Shown here piece by piece: positions 12,545-24,800 of a DNA stretch of 64,000 nucleotides. The notes beneath the pieces were generated by a model. It saw only the letters and a program-made list of their open reading frames with translations, did not search any database and was not told the origin of the DNA. The stretch covers positions 4,086,162 through 4,150,161 of the forward strand of contig NC_063435.1 in the NCBI RefSeq assembly GCF_020379485.1, given 5' to 3'. Source of the DNA: Brassica napus (lineage: Eukaryota; Streptophyta; Magnoliopsida; Brassicales; Brassicaceae). Positions within the stretch are counted from its first letter, which is position 1. Each line of letters starts with the position of its first letter. A program made the position numbers and the translations under genes.

Positions 12545-13690
12545 TGCTAAGGAAATCTCCAATCATGATATCCAATTTGATGTTGAAATTACATCAAATT
12601 TGGTGTTTTGGTTTCATTATTTTTTTTGTCATCTCCAACCATGACACCAAATATTACACCAAAAATAATATAATATATTATTTGATGTTTTCAGTTTTAA
12701 TAATTTTTATATTTTTATTACTTGTAATTAATAAATAAATATTTTATCACACTTTAATATATGTTTGTTAATTTTTTGTAATTTTCTGTTTATAAAATTA
12801 TTTACATTTATATTTTCTTGGTTTAAAATATTATACTTTTTTGTATTTATTTTATATAAAATATTATATCAAAAATTACAAACTATTAATTATGAAAAGT
12901 ACATAACAAAATAATATATTTTAATAAAATTTGTATTAATTAGTAATACAAATTTAAATATATTCTAAAATAAAAATAAAAATGTTATTTTAATTTTTGG
13001 TGAATATAATTGTACTACATAAGAATTTAATTAATTACATCTCCTTCCGTTTTTTTAATATAAATCGTTTTAGAATTGTGCACATAAATTAAGAAATCAT
13101 TAATTTTTTATATTTTTAAACAATAACATCATTAATTATTTACCTAACCACAAATCAACCAATAATAAAATAGAAGGTATGTTATCATTGGTCATATAAC
13201 ATTTAGTGTTAATAAATTTTACATAGAAAACTAAAAATGTCATAAAATTTGGAACATAAAAATTTCTCTAAAACGACTTATATTAAAAAACGGAGGGAGT
13301 ATTAAATAACTTTACAATAATGTAATATCATTAATTGTTCATTAATGATTAAATTGAATAAATATTATAATCTATATTTGAAAATAAAACTATATTACAT
13401 CATACTGATTCTGAAAAATATATTATATATGTAAAAATAATTTTAAAATAGAAAAAATAAAATATATTTATGTTTAGTTACAAATTTTAACTAATAATAA
13501 TAACTGAACTACATTATTCAAATGAAACATAATAAAATATGCATATAAAATTTTTGGTTTGATGAATAGTGTTGCACTAAATTTTGTATAACACTATTCA
13601 TTCTTTACTAAATTTGTTGGGATTGTGTCTTTTTTTTTGTGAATAAACTACATCAAATTTGGTATCTTGCTGTTCCATTGGAATTGGTCT
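12545..13690. mobile_element. MITE-like element with a nested Stowaway
   Basis: The left part carries CCAATTTGATGT (about 12571) and the right part carries the complementary ACATCAAATTTGG (about 13650), placed near ends rich in ATCTCCAATCATG-type words. The interior is AT-rich and has no coding sequence. A Stowaway MITE (13041-13299) sits inside. Exact ends and target duplication could not be set. Confidence 0.35.
13041..13299. mobile_element. Stowaway (Tc1/Mariner-type) MITE
   Basis: The left end CTCCTTCCGTTTTTTTAATA and the right end TATTAAAAAACGGAGGGAG are inverted repeats matching the CTCCCTCCGT consensus of Stowaway MITEs. TA follows the right end; the left flank no longer shows TA. Length is about 260 bp, AT-rich, with no coding. 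A second member in opposite orientation lies at about 42307-42552. Confidence 0.75.
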
Positions 13691-13699
13691 GAGACTCTG

Positions 13700-15360
13700 A
13701 GTAACACAAACTTTTATTTTTCTTTCCTCTCGGCTAATCAGTTTTGTTCTATATATTTTACTCTATATTTTACCAAAAAGACATAAATTCTCTTATAATG
13801 TTTGTGAAATTGTGAACAAAAGAAAATGTTGGTGAAAAAAAAAAATCTCTTATAATGTTGACAGGAAGAGATGGTGGTTGCTATTCAGGTACTTCGTCAA
13901 TATTTGTCAACTAAAACCGTACTATACAATTACATTTTTAATACTATCCAATTAATGCAATTTATAACTAAGGGACACGTGTATCAAACATCAAAACTCA
14001 CAAGTCACAACTCTCCCAACTAGCATAGCCACGTTCCCTAAACCCATTGGACAACGTTTCACATTTCCATTAGTATTTTAGCATTATTGTCCACATTATG
14101 CTACACGTATTAATTATTGTTGGTTATCACGATCTCGGTTGTCTACGGCTTAAATGATAAACCAGGAGCTTAGTTAACACTTCAACGTGTTAGTTCGGTT
14201 CTTGGAATAATTAGATTGAACTGGCTGGGCTGAAGATTGAGCTATGGTTAAGTAAGCAAACCGGATTTTTCACGAAGTTGTAAACCGATTGTTGTAACGT
14301 GTTATTCTTAAGACCACCTTCTCGGGTTTGTGAGATAGATTTATCGAGCTATTGTGATATATTTGAGACGAAAAGTATTTGATTCTTCTTCGAGTTTGTT
14401 AGTTATGGATTAGACGTTTCTGATTCGAGTTCCAACGCATTTGGTGCATATTAATTTGACTTATAGATGACAATATACTTTATTTTACCGGACATATTAA
14501 CGCATTATTATTAATCCATATTCTCATTTTGATTTTTGAGAAAGTTAGGGGAATTTGACTTGAAATTCTACTGTATGCTATATTTTATATTTTGTTGGAG
14601 TCAAACGAAAATTATTTACAAATATTTGCATAAATTAAATCATAAACTACATTTGTTTCTTTGTTTTAGACTAAAATAGTAGTCGATTTCTATTCATGTC
14701 GACAATCGTGAATATCTCCGTGTTATGGTACAAATTAATACAAATTAATATCTCCCTGAAAGAAACCATTCAAAACAGTTTCGTATTTCAAAATAAAACC
14801 ATTTCTAATAATTCATTCTATTTTTTTTTTAAATATAGTAACTCTATAATAGAATTGTGTTGTACTCCAATAGTATTCTATTTTAGAATAAAAATAAAGT
14901 GATTAACCAAAAATAAATGAATTACTCTATATAAAAAAATCCATTTTTACTCAATTATAGAATGAAAAATAGATTACCATTGAAGTATTTTAATTATGAA
15001 CTCTATTTTACAGTGAAAAATAAAATAAGGTTAGAGATGTTTTGATAGTATTTGGTTTCTGGTACCACCTCAAATTTATAATCTTGACCACAAAACTAAG
15101 ATCATAGTTTATCCATATTTATTGGTTATAGAACTCAGCACTAGTATCATTGATATGTACGAAGGAGCTGGATAAAGATATAAAGAGAAGATGTATTAAT
15201 AAGGTACTATTATCATATCTTAAGCATATCAAGATACAATACAAGAAAGAAAAGATTACAAAGTAACATGACAAGAGTATGGTAATAACAGCTTAGATAG
15301 CCGTCTTTTATTATCTTATACTAAACCATACACTTCACGCTAATGTTGACATAAACTCCC
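13700..15360. other. intergenic DNA with an orphan LTP-upstream module
   Basis: No gene seen. Near 13950-14060 there is a block containing AATTAATGCAAT and GGGACACGTGTATC that recurs at about 16640, 18565 and, inverted, 20040-20120 around the LTP genes. The stretch 14820-15050 resembles a short AT-rich MITE remnant. Confidence 0.4.
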
Positions 15361-15363
15361 ATT

Positions 15364-15864
15364 TCACTTGACGCTGCAACAATAAAAACGATTAAGAGTA
15401 TAAGTTAGGGCATAAAAAAATAAAATCAAATGATGGTCTCTAGATCCAGTAATTAGCTAAGTAAAGAAAAATATTTTTTTTTTAAAACTAGAGAATGTGA
15501 ACTTGCACTTAGCAAAAAGAGAACGAAAAGCTTACTTGTCGCAGTTGGTACTCATGGAGATGGGATAGGGAATGCTAACACTGCATTTTCCAGGAAGGCT
15601 AGAGGCTAGACTTGGGTTGATGCCCTGTGCAGCGGCCTTTAGACACTTGCATGCTTGTTGGCGGTCCGCTGTGGTTTGAGCCATACCATTCAATTTTTTG
15701 ACTCCCGCACAGCATGGAGGTGGCACCTCCCCGCCACTCGATAGGTAGGTGGCACATGGAGCCAAGCTACTTGTCACTGTGCCACATGTGATTGCTGCAT
15801 CTACTGATGCGACAATGCACACCGTCAAAACAAGGCATGTAAAGAACCTAAGAGCAATAGCCAT
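15364..15864 (-). CDS. non-specific lipid-transfer protein, type 1 (LTP3/LTP4-like)
   Basis: Two exons on the minus strand: 15864-15536 and 15373-15364, with a 162-bp intron (GT at 15535, AG at 15374). The 112-residue product has a secretory signal peptide (about residues 1-23, ending VDA) and the eight-cysteine motif at residues 27, 37, 51, 52, 72, 74, 94 and 108, with the CC and CXC arrangement of type-1 LTPs. These small, secreted proteins bind fatty acids and lysolipids in a hydrophobic tunnel and act in the cell wall and cuticle. The tiny last exon completes the C terminus STNCDNVK, resembling the STNCNNIK end I recall for A. thaliana LTP3. Without splicing the frame would stop after STNCDK. 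It is paired with the gene at 20349 in an inverted duplication. Confidence 0.93.
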
Positions 15865-15976
15865 GGTGTTTTGATTCTCCTTTTTGTGATAAGAAAATAG
15901 GTTGATTTAGCTGAGTTTTGTTTTCTAAGATTGTATTTTGCTGTTGGTTGTGAGAAAAGTGTGAGGTGGTCATGGG

Positions 15977-15984
15977 TTTATATA
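15977..15984 (-). promoter_or_regulatory. TATA box of the first LTP gene
   Basis: TATATAAA on the minus strand about 115 bp upstream of the ATG. The same CCCTATATAAACCCAT context is found before the second LTP gene, so the proximal promoter was duplicated with the gene. Confidence 0.6.
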
Positions 15985-16049
15985 GGGACTTTAGAAGGGA
16001 AAAATGATGACTAAAAGTAGATCGTTTGTTAGTAGTTGGATTGCATTTA

Positions 16050-17850
16050 CTTCACTCAAATGTGCTTTAAATATATATAAATATCATGATTTTGTTTACA
16101 AAAAGAGTGTGCTAGAATGTACATGATTTGAATTGTTGTTATGTTAAGCTGACATGATTTAGGCTAAAACATTATAACATAGTGGTTTGTGTTGCCTGTT
16201 GCGTTACCAACTAGATTCAAATCCACATAATATACATTTTGTTCATAAAAATATTAATATTATAAATGTGCTTTTGATCAAGAGGTTTGTAAAAAGGTTA
16301 CACAATATCAATAATTAAGCAATAAAAAATAGCAAAGCAACAATGTACACAATCAGTAATTTCTCATCTAGGTTTAATATGTATGCAATTTATATTTCAT
16401 TTCGTCCAACTGAGTGCAATATGTAACCATGGCGTACGGCAAATGTGTGTATCCTATACCAGATTAACTTATTTAATTATCAGCTATGTCATACACGTAA
16501 CTTGATTTACTAATCAATTATGTGCACTACGCCACTACGTTCGTAAACTTATGAACACATAGTTCTTTGGCCTTTGAATACTGTAAGATACATGTTAACT
16601 GTGGAAACACTTAGCAACTAATAGCCTACCAAGCTGATTAACCGTCTAATTAATGTAATGTGTAATTAAGGGACACGTGTATCCAACAATAAACATCACA
16701 AATCTCCCAGCTAACTTGATCACATTCTCGGGTTCCACGTATATATCATGTATTTAATGGTGGTAGTATATATATGGTGGTATTTCATTCAATGAAGATG
16801 TTCGTTAGTGCATACGCATTTCTAACCCCAATCTATTTTTCTAGCTAAAATAAAGTTTATTTTTTAAATATTTCAATTATACTATATTTTCCATCCTATA
16901 AAAGAATAAAAAATAGATTTACTCAATATATAGAGTAATTTGTTTTTTTTGTTCATCATTATATTTTTTACTATAAAATATCATATCACTAGAGCAACAA
17001 TCAACTCTATTACAGAATTATTCTATTTTTGAAAAAAATAATAGAAAATCCTATTAGAATGGTCTTAAAATGTTTGAGTGAACTTAAATATTGCTTTAGC
17101 TTGAATAACCTAAAGGATTTGATGTTGCGGTTGTTAAATGCTAGACTTGATTCCAATGCATGTTTGATGGTATTAGAAATCTGATGTTTGTTGCTTGACT
17201 AAATAGAGATTTTTTTCATGGAAGTGGATTAGTCTATTGATTTTGTGTTAAAAAAAGGACTAGTCTTATTGGTTGTGTCTAAACCTATAGAGACTTGTTT
17301 ATTGCTTGATTTACACCTTGACTTGGAACTAATTTATCTAGATCAGTTACATTTTCATTCAGGTTCTCTATTCATCAATTGAATATTTGTTTTGATCCTT
17401 GTTTACTTGAGTTAAAATCTTATTTACTTGTTTACTTTGAATGCATTTGAATTAAACATTTCTTTTGATTTTCATTGATTGTAATCTCTATAGGATTGGA
17501 TTCAACATACTACAAGTATATGTTCTTGCATTAGTATGATCGATCTATTGTAAACTTAATCCAAATCAAGGTGTTTTAAGTCTTTTTGGTGTTTATTAAA
17601 TATTTTCAGGTTAAATCATGTTAGAATGAAGTTTTGGACACAAAAATCAATGATTTGAACAAAAGAAAGAAGAAGCATTTTTGACGGTCGATCCATGTTT
17701 ACTAAGGTCGATATTTTTTCAGTGTGATTGATCTCCTGGTCGAACCCAAGTTTGGTCTACGCAAGAAAAAAATGAAATTTTTTGGTATTTTGGTCCGATT
17801 TTCGCCTAGAATTCGGACAAATTTTGACTTATACCCCTTGTTAGATAAAT
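16050..17850. other. LTP intergenic region with transposon remnants
   Basis: Apart from the ACACGTG-containing module at 16640-16760, the stretch holds an AT-rich MITE-like block (about 16800-17070) and a region at about 17100-17720 that reads like non-coding retrotransposon sequence. No functional gene seen. Confidence 0.35.
16640..16760 (+). promoter_or_regulatory. LTP-associated module with an ABRE/G-box-like ACACGTG
   Basis: The block contains AATTAATGTAATGTG, then GGGACACGTGTATCC, then a CACAAATCTCCCAGCTA stretch. Similar blocks occur at about 13950, 18565 and, inverted, 20040-20120. ACACGTG is the core of ABA-response elements, and A. thaliana LTP3 and LTP4 are ABA- and stress-responsive, so a regulatory role is plausible but inferred. 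Confidence 0.4.
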
Positions 17851-18230
17851 GTTTGTCTTTCAGCGGATGTTGTTGGTCCTTTCAAACTCCTGATGGCCTA
17901 ATTTTGGGTAATGACTCTTGTCTGCAACTCAATGTCAGCTCACCGCTTCAAGCAGAAGCATTGGTAGTTCGCGCAGATCTCCTCAGTGCCAAGGCCCTTG
18001 GTTTATCTAGTTATCTGTCTCAAATCAAATTGTTAAGTGATACTCTCAACAATCAAATCAAGGTCCTCTTCGTATGAGCTAAGAGAATCATCCGGGACAT
18101 CGAAAATCTATCTTCATCCTTTATTGATTTCTCTTTTTCTTTTATCTCACGAAACTCTAACACTTTAGGGGATTCTGTCCCTATGGGTACCTTGTGTAAT
18201 ACTCTCTCCTCGTGAACTAGTTTATTTAAT
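17850..18230 (+). pseudogene. degenerate RNase H-like fragment of a LINE
   Basis: The frame encodes residues such as SPLQAEALVVRADLLSAKAL followed by GLSSYLSQIKLLSDTLNNQ. This matches the RVT_3/RNase H-like domain found at the C terminus of plant LINE polyproteins and in stand-alone domesticated copies. A stop near 18075 and later frame breaks show decay. No reverse transcriptase is present nearby. Confidence 0.55.
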
Positions 18231-18239
18231 ATATGAGGT

Positions 18240-20030
18240 GTTCAAAAAACAATCCATTGTTTGGATACAATTTCTTTTTCATCATACTTTTAGGTTTTAT
18301 AGTTTATGGGAAGATATATTAATTCATACTCTCTACAATTTTATGTATTTATATTATTGTGCATTCATCTTATTTTTCAGTTTTTCCTGAGATGTCTGAG
18401 TAGTTTATTAACTCATTGCGATTATATCTGGCGTTTGGTAGACAGACCCGCAGGAGATTAGTCGGTTTTTCACCCCGCCGGATAATCAAGATTAAAAAAA
18501 AAAGTTATTTCCAAAAGATGAGAGAGGGTTGTTAACAATGAAAAGATGATTAAATTGCATTACCGTCAATTAATGCAATGCGTAATTAAGGGACACGTTA
18601 ACAAAACATCACAAATACCCTACTAGCTTATTCACATTCTCCGATTTCACGTAGACCATATTTTATATTTCTATTAATGCATACAATGTCCACGTTTTAC
18701 TTCTATATCACTATCGATGTATAGATCGTATTGTGATCCGATAGTTAGATTGTCGTAGTCTATGAATAGTCTTATTTCCACAATATAGACTTTCTTAAAG
18801 TAAGAACAGTAAAAAATGCGTTATCAACAATAACGTAGATTAACGGTGTTTGTGTGAATTTGGTTAAGTCCTTGTTTTGGCATCGTATATAAAAACGAGC
18901 ATATACATAAAGAAGTTGATTAATTAGTTGATTGATTCAATTTAAATGTGGAAGTTGTTCGTCGGTGAAATACTTTTCTTTTTCTGTCTCTAACAAGTAA
19001 TAACATTTTAATTTAACATTTTATTATAGCAATGCATAATTATTTTAAAAATCAAAATATATATATCAATAAAATTATTTTTACACTGTGTCGGCAGAGG
19101 TTAGTGTAGTGAAATTGTGATATTCAATTGCGTACTATACACATGGGCAGATTTATCGAAATCTTGTACGATGTCCTTGACGGTTCTTGTCCGATAGTCT
19201 CTAGTATCAACACCATACATCAACCCTTCACACCCAAAGCATTACCACATGCGCATAAAAAGAAAATTTTTTTTTTTTTAAATTGTCCATTAGAGTGATC
19301 TTATTAGACATCCCGAAATGAAAATAAATATTAATCTGATTCCCGTTTGAAAAAGAACTTTGATGTTGTTTGGTCAGCTGTTCACGGATTTTGTATGAAT
19401 TTTTACACATGATATCTATATGTTTGAATCTGAAAAATTTACCGACTTCTAGATTAGTAGGATTAGATTAGTAGATTTAGACCTGAATTGGCTATTAACC
19501 AAATTAAAATAAAGCATTAGACTGTGATTAGGAGTTTATGATGAATTATATAATATTTTATTTACAGATTTTTTTTTAATTGTGTGCATAATTTAAATGT
19601 ACAAGTAAACCTCCATGCATTATCTATTATGTTTCTTTTTTTGTAACAGCGTTAGCTATTATGTACGTTTAAGAAACAATACTTTATAAGAGAAAAATCT
19701 AGTAAACCTCCATGCATTTTGCTATTATGTACTTTCAAGCAACAATGCTATATAAGAGAAAAGCCTTTATGTCTTTCAGATATGTAGTAAAGCTGGCCAT
19801 TCCATCGATCTTGAAATCATTTGCATCACATCATTCGTGAATGTTTACAAAATGTGAGTTCTGCCAATTTATTTCCTTATAAACAATATTATTGTTGAAA
19901 TTTAAATATATAATTTAACAAATGATTAAAAACTACAAATTTATAAATTACTAGTGATGAGACTCTAAGCTTGCTCGAAATTTGCTAAATCAAATGACAA
20001 TATATACTTCATACAAATCCATAAATTAAT
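18240..20030. other. LTP intergenic region, no gene seen
   Basis: It contains another copy of the LTP-upstream module at about 18560-18660 (GGGACACGTTAAC variant) and a small tandem duplication at about 19605-19766, in which GTAAACCTCCATGCAT and GCTATTATGTAC recur. Otherwise AT-rich. Confidence 0.4.
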
Positions 20031-20231
20031 TAATGTAGATGGGGGCTATATAGTTGGGAGCGTTGTGATGTTTGGTGTTGTGTACGCGTGTCACTCGGTT
20101 GCATATCGCGTTTAATTGAACGGTACTTATAATTTCTGATAGTTTATTCGATTTTTAAAGCCAAAACCCAAATGCAATCCAACTACTAACCAACGATCTA
20201 CTTAATCATCATTTTTCCCATCTGAAGTCCC

Positions 20232-20239
20232 TATATAAA
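20232..20239 (+). promoter_or_regulatory. TATA box of the second LTP gene
   Basis: TATATAAA about 110 bp upstream of the ATG at 20349, in the same context as the TATA box of the first LTP gene. Confidence 0.6.
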
Positions 20240-20348
20240 CCCATCACTACCTAAGGCTTTTCTCACATCCAACAGCGAAACAAAATCTTAGTAAACACAA
20301 CTCAACAAAATCGCCTTATCACAAAAAAAAAAGAGAAAATCAAAACAC

Positions 20349-20833
20349 ATGACTATGGGTCTGAAGTTCTTTACATGCCTTGTTTTGACGGTCTGCATTG
20401 CCGCATCAGTAGATGCAGCACTCACATGTGGTACAGTGACAAGTAGCTTGGCTCCATGTGCCACCTACCTATCGAAAGGTGGGGCGGTGGTGCCGGGTCC
20501 ATGTTGTGCGGGAGTAAAAAAATTGAATGATATGGCTCAAACCACACCGGACCGCCAACAAGCATGCAAATGCCTAAAGGCCGCTGCAAAAAGCATCAAT
20601 CCAAGTCTAGCCTCCGGCCTTCCTGGAAAGTGCAGTGTTAGCATTCCCTATCCTATCTCCATGAGCACCAACTGCGACAAGTAAGCTTTTCGTTCTCTTT
20701 GGCTAAGTGCAAGTTCACATTCTCTTTTGTTTTCTTATATATATATGTGATTACTTAATCTGAAGACCATGATTAATGAACCAAACTTAAACCCTTGGAC
20801 ATTGGTCGTTTGTATTGCTGCAGTGTCAAATGA
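20349..20833 (+). CDS. non-specific lipid-transfer protein, type 1 (LTP3/LTP4-like)
   Basis: Exons 20349-20680 and 20824-20833, intron 143 bp with GT at 20681 and AG at 20822-20823. The 113-residue product has a signal peptide (about 1-23) and eight mature cysteines at 27, 37, 52, 53, 73, 75, 95 and 109. It is close to the gene at 15364-15864, differing mainly in the loop before CC ([10 protein letters not shown] versus GGEVPPPCC) and around [10 protein letters not shown]. Both end STNCDNVK after splicing. About 180 bp of upstream sequence, including the TATA box, is shared with the other copy in inverted orientation. Role: secreted lipid binding in the wall or cuticle. A second ATG lies two codons in; the first was used because it aligns with the start of the sister gene. 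Confidence 0.93.
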
Positions 20834-20839
20834 AGTGGG

Positions 20840-21851
20840 ACGCATATCATTGTGTGGATGATGAGTATGGTTTACCATAAGTAAAATAAAAGGGTCTATG
20901 TACGCTGACCTCACCATGCTCTAGGTTGTCTTGTTTGATTTCTTTTGTTGTTGTTGAAAGTTTGTCATGTTACTTTGTAATCTTTTGGTCTAGATATTGT
21001 ATCTTAATTATGTTTAAGATATGACAATAGTAACTTATGAATCATCTATTACTGTGCACGGAGTAAAATCATCAAATGCATTCTAATTATATATGCACCG
21101 AATGCATGCTAATTTTATAACCAGTGAGTCCAAATAATTAACATTGTTTTCTATATTACAAACTCACAATTACAATTCTAAATATTACGTGTATTTTTAT
21201 GTTTAAATGAAATGAAAATTACATTACACAAAAGGTGAAATGGAATTTTCCAGTCACAAACATCAATTTCCTATCAAACAAAGATTGATCGAAAGTCGAA
21301 ACTGGTTGAACGAGAATTGAGAAACTTGACAGAACGTAGAAGAAAACCTCAAAATCCTATTGGTTAGAATGGATTAGGAATGAGATCTCGAGTATTTGGA
21401 TCAGTTTTGGGTAAGAATAAAAACCGAATTAGAAATTTACTATGATAATCATTTTTATTTTTATTTTCACCAAAGAGCAGTCCAAAAAAAAAAGAAAATG
21501 ATCCAAAACAATTTCTTTAAAAGGTAAATATACATTTATACGTGTAACTAATTTCTTCGTAACAATACGGTATGCCCGTATGACCAAAACTGATCTGAGC
21601 CGGTCCATTTCGGGGGTATATTCGGTTTCGGTTTGAAATACCAGCCTTAGTTAGAATGCAACTGTCCGTAGCTGATCCTAGCTTATGTTGTCATAGTAGA
21701 AACATCGATTCCCCGACAAGACAAGCCCCAAGTTCCATCTTCAGAACCAGAACCTTCTCGTAACCGATTATAAAATCTCAATTTCGATCCTCAGCTTCTC
21801 TCTCTTGAGTCTTGAGCTTTCCCTCACCTCGATCCTCTCTATCATCAGCCA
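20840..21851. other. 3' flank of LTP and 5' flank of UBC7
   Basis: No gene seen. The last 100-150 bases before 21852 are pyrimidine-rich (TCTCTCTCTTGAGTC) and are the likely UBC7 5' leader. Confidence 0.4.
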
Positions 21852-24800
21852 ATGGCATCGCAAGCTAGCCTTCTCCTCCAGAAACAACTCAAAGGCACGC
21901 CGCAAAAATTCAATATGGTATCATCAGTCTTCTCTTCTTGATTGCTCATCTTCTCATTTTGATCTATTGGTTCAGATCTCTGTAAGCACCCTGTTGATGG
22001 ATTCTCCGCCGGACTCGTCGACGAGAAGAATATATTCGAGTGGAGCGTTACCATTATCGGACCTCCAGATACTCTCTAGTACGTATTGGTGTGATTGATA
22101 CCGGTTAACTCGGTTTAGTGGTTTGGTTAGATTAGTTGGTTTATTCTCAACTGTAAAGCTCACTATATATACATGTAAATGTCTCATTTTACTTAAGAAG
22201 AAAAGAGTTTTGATATTATCTTCTTCTTCCTCTCCAAGTAAGCTTGTACGTAATATGGTATCAGAGCATTTTTGAGCTCGATTTCTTCGTGATTTCTTCA
22301 CGTTTTCTCTTGCTTGAGCTCCGATTACGTTTTCCCAAGCTACGATGGTGTCTGTGAAGAAGTTTCCTCGTCGATCGACTCGCCTTGCAACCCGCGCAGC
22401 TCCGATGGCCTCTCCGGCGGATACAGGTCCGGATCTCCAAGCCTCGCGAGCTCTTGTCGGTGTTGATCTCACTGATTCGATCCACTCTCCTTACTTTATG
22501 CATACTTCTGATCATCCTGGTTTGATTCTCATCTCTATCAAGCTTGATGGTTCAAACTTTGATGATTGGGAAGCTGCGATGAAGATTGCTCTTGACGCGA
22601 AGAACAAGATCGGTTTCGTTGATGGCTCGATCCCTCGCCCTCTCGAATCAGATCTGAACTTTCGCATATGGTCTCGATGCAACAGCCTGGTTAAGTCATG
22701 GATTCTTAACTCGGTATCGACTCAGATCTATCGTAGTATCCTTCGCTTAAACGATGCTACTGATGTGTGGAATGATTTGCATAGTAGATTCCATATGACT
22801 AATCTACCACGAACTTACAACCTCACACAAGAGATCCAGGATCTTCGTCAAGGCTCTTTGTCTCTCTCTGACTACTTCACCAAACTGAAGACGTTATGGA
22901 GCAGCTTAGAGAACTGTGAAGAAGCAGATGATCCGTGTACGTGTGGGAAGGCAGCTCGGCTTCATCAAAAGGCTGAGCGTGCTAAGATTGTTAAGTTCTT
23001 GGCTGGTCTCAATGAATCTTATGCAGTTATACGCCGCCAAATCATCATGAAGAAGACTTTGCCTTCTCTCACTGAAGTCTATAACATCCTGGATCAAGAT
23101 GACAGTCAGAAGAGTTTCACTACTGCTATCTCTCCTGCTGCTTTCCAGGTGTCTGAGGCTCCAGTTTTACCGTCTCCTCCGTCCAGCATTTGTTATGTTC
23201 AGTCGGGTGCTCACAAAGGAAAGCCGATCTGTTCATTCTGTAACAAAGTTGGGCACATTGCGGAGCGTTGTTACAAGAAACATGGCTTCCCTCCAGGCTA
23301 TACTCCAAGAGGCAAAACACCTGAGAAGTTTCAGAAGTCAACCTCTGTTACTCCTCCAGCTACTCTGTCCTCTAAGCCTGATGTGAAGTCTGCTTCTCTT
23401 GACAATCTGATTGGAAATCTCTCCAAAGATCAGATACAGCAATTCATTGCTATGTTCAGTTCTCAGCTTCAAAGCAACAACATCACGTCTGGTCAAGGCG
23501 ATGCCTCTACGTCTCACAACACTAATGAGATATCTGGTATCAACTTCTCTCAGTCTACGTTTTGCTTTATTGGTATTCTAAATGTTTCACAGAATACTCT
23601 TTGCACTGATTCTTGGGTTCTTGATTCCGGAGCTACACATCATGTTACTCATGATAAAGCTATTTTTGTGTCTCTTGACACAAATATAACGAGTTCTGTA
23701 CATCTTCCTAATGGTTCTTTGATCAAGATCAGTGGAGTTGGCAGTATCAAGTTAAATGAACACATTCTTCTTAAGAATGTTCTGTTCATACCGGAGTTCC
23801 GTCTGAACCTCATCAGTATAAGCTCGTTGACGACTGATCTTGGCTCCAGAGTGATGTTTGACCCTTCTTCTTGTGAAATACAGGATCGTATCAAGGGCTC
23901 GACGATTGGTCTGGGTAAAAGGATTGGGAACCTGTATGTGCTGAACATCAAAGCCGCTTCTGTTCGTGTGAATGCAGTAGTCGACATTGGTACTTGGCAC
24001 AACAGGATGGGTCATGCTTCTTACTCAAGACTTGACCTGATATCTGAAGCTTTGGGAACTACAAGACTGAAGAATAAAGGAAACTCTTTTTGCCATGTTT
24101 GTCATTTGGCAAAACAGAAGAAACTTTCTTTTCCTTCTCCAAACAACATATGTAACTCAACATTTGAACTTTTACATATTGATGTTTGGGGACCATTTTC
24201 GGTTGAGACAGTGGAAGGTTACAAGTATTTTTTAACCATAGTGGATGATCACTCTCGAGCCACTTGGATTTATTTACTGCGTACAAAGGATGAAGTCATA
24301 AAGGTGTTTCCGGCTTTTGTTAATCAGGTTGAGAATCAGTACAATGTGCGTGTTAAAGGTGTTCGATCAGACAATGCTCCAGAGCTCAAGTTCTCTTTGT
24401 TCTATCAAGAGAAAGGCATTGTGTCGTATCATTCTTGCCCGGAGACGCCTGAGCAGAATTCAGTGGTCGAACGCAAGCACCAACATCTACTAAACGTAGC
24501 TCGAGCCTTCATGTTTCAGTCTCAGCTTCCTCTTGAGTATTGGGGAGATAGTGTCTTGACTGCTGCGTTTGTTATCAACAGAACCCCTTCTCCTCTGCTT
24601 GGTAACAAAACACCGTTTGAGATACTAACTGGGAAAGTACCGGTCTATGATCAGCTACGGACATTTGGATGCTTATGCTATGGTTCCACTTCACCAAAGC
24701 AACGACATAAGTTTCAACCACGGTCGAAGGCTTGTGTTTTTCTTGGGTATCCATCAGGTGTTAAAGGGTATAAGCTGCTTGATTTGGACACCAACAAGAT

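Noticed and set aside
12487..12738. 83-residue hydrophobic frame
   Set aside because: It lies in a MITE-like, AT-rich region; composition explains the hydrophobic residues.
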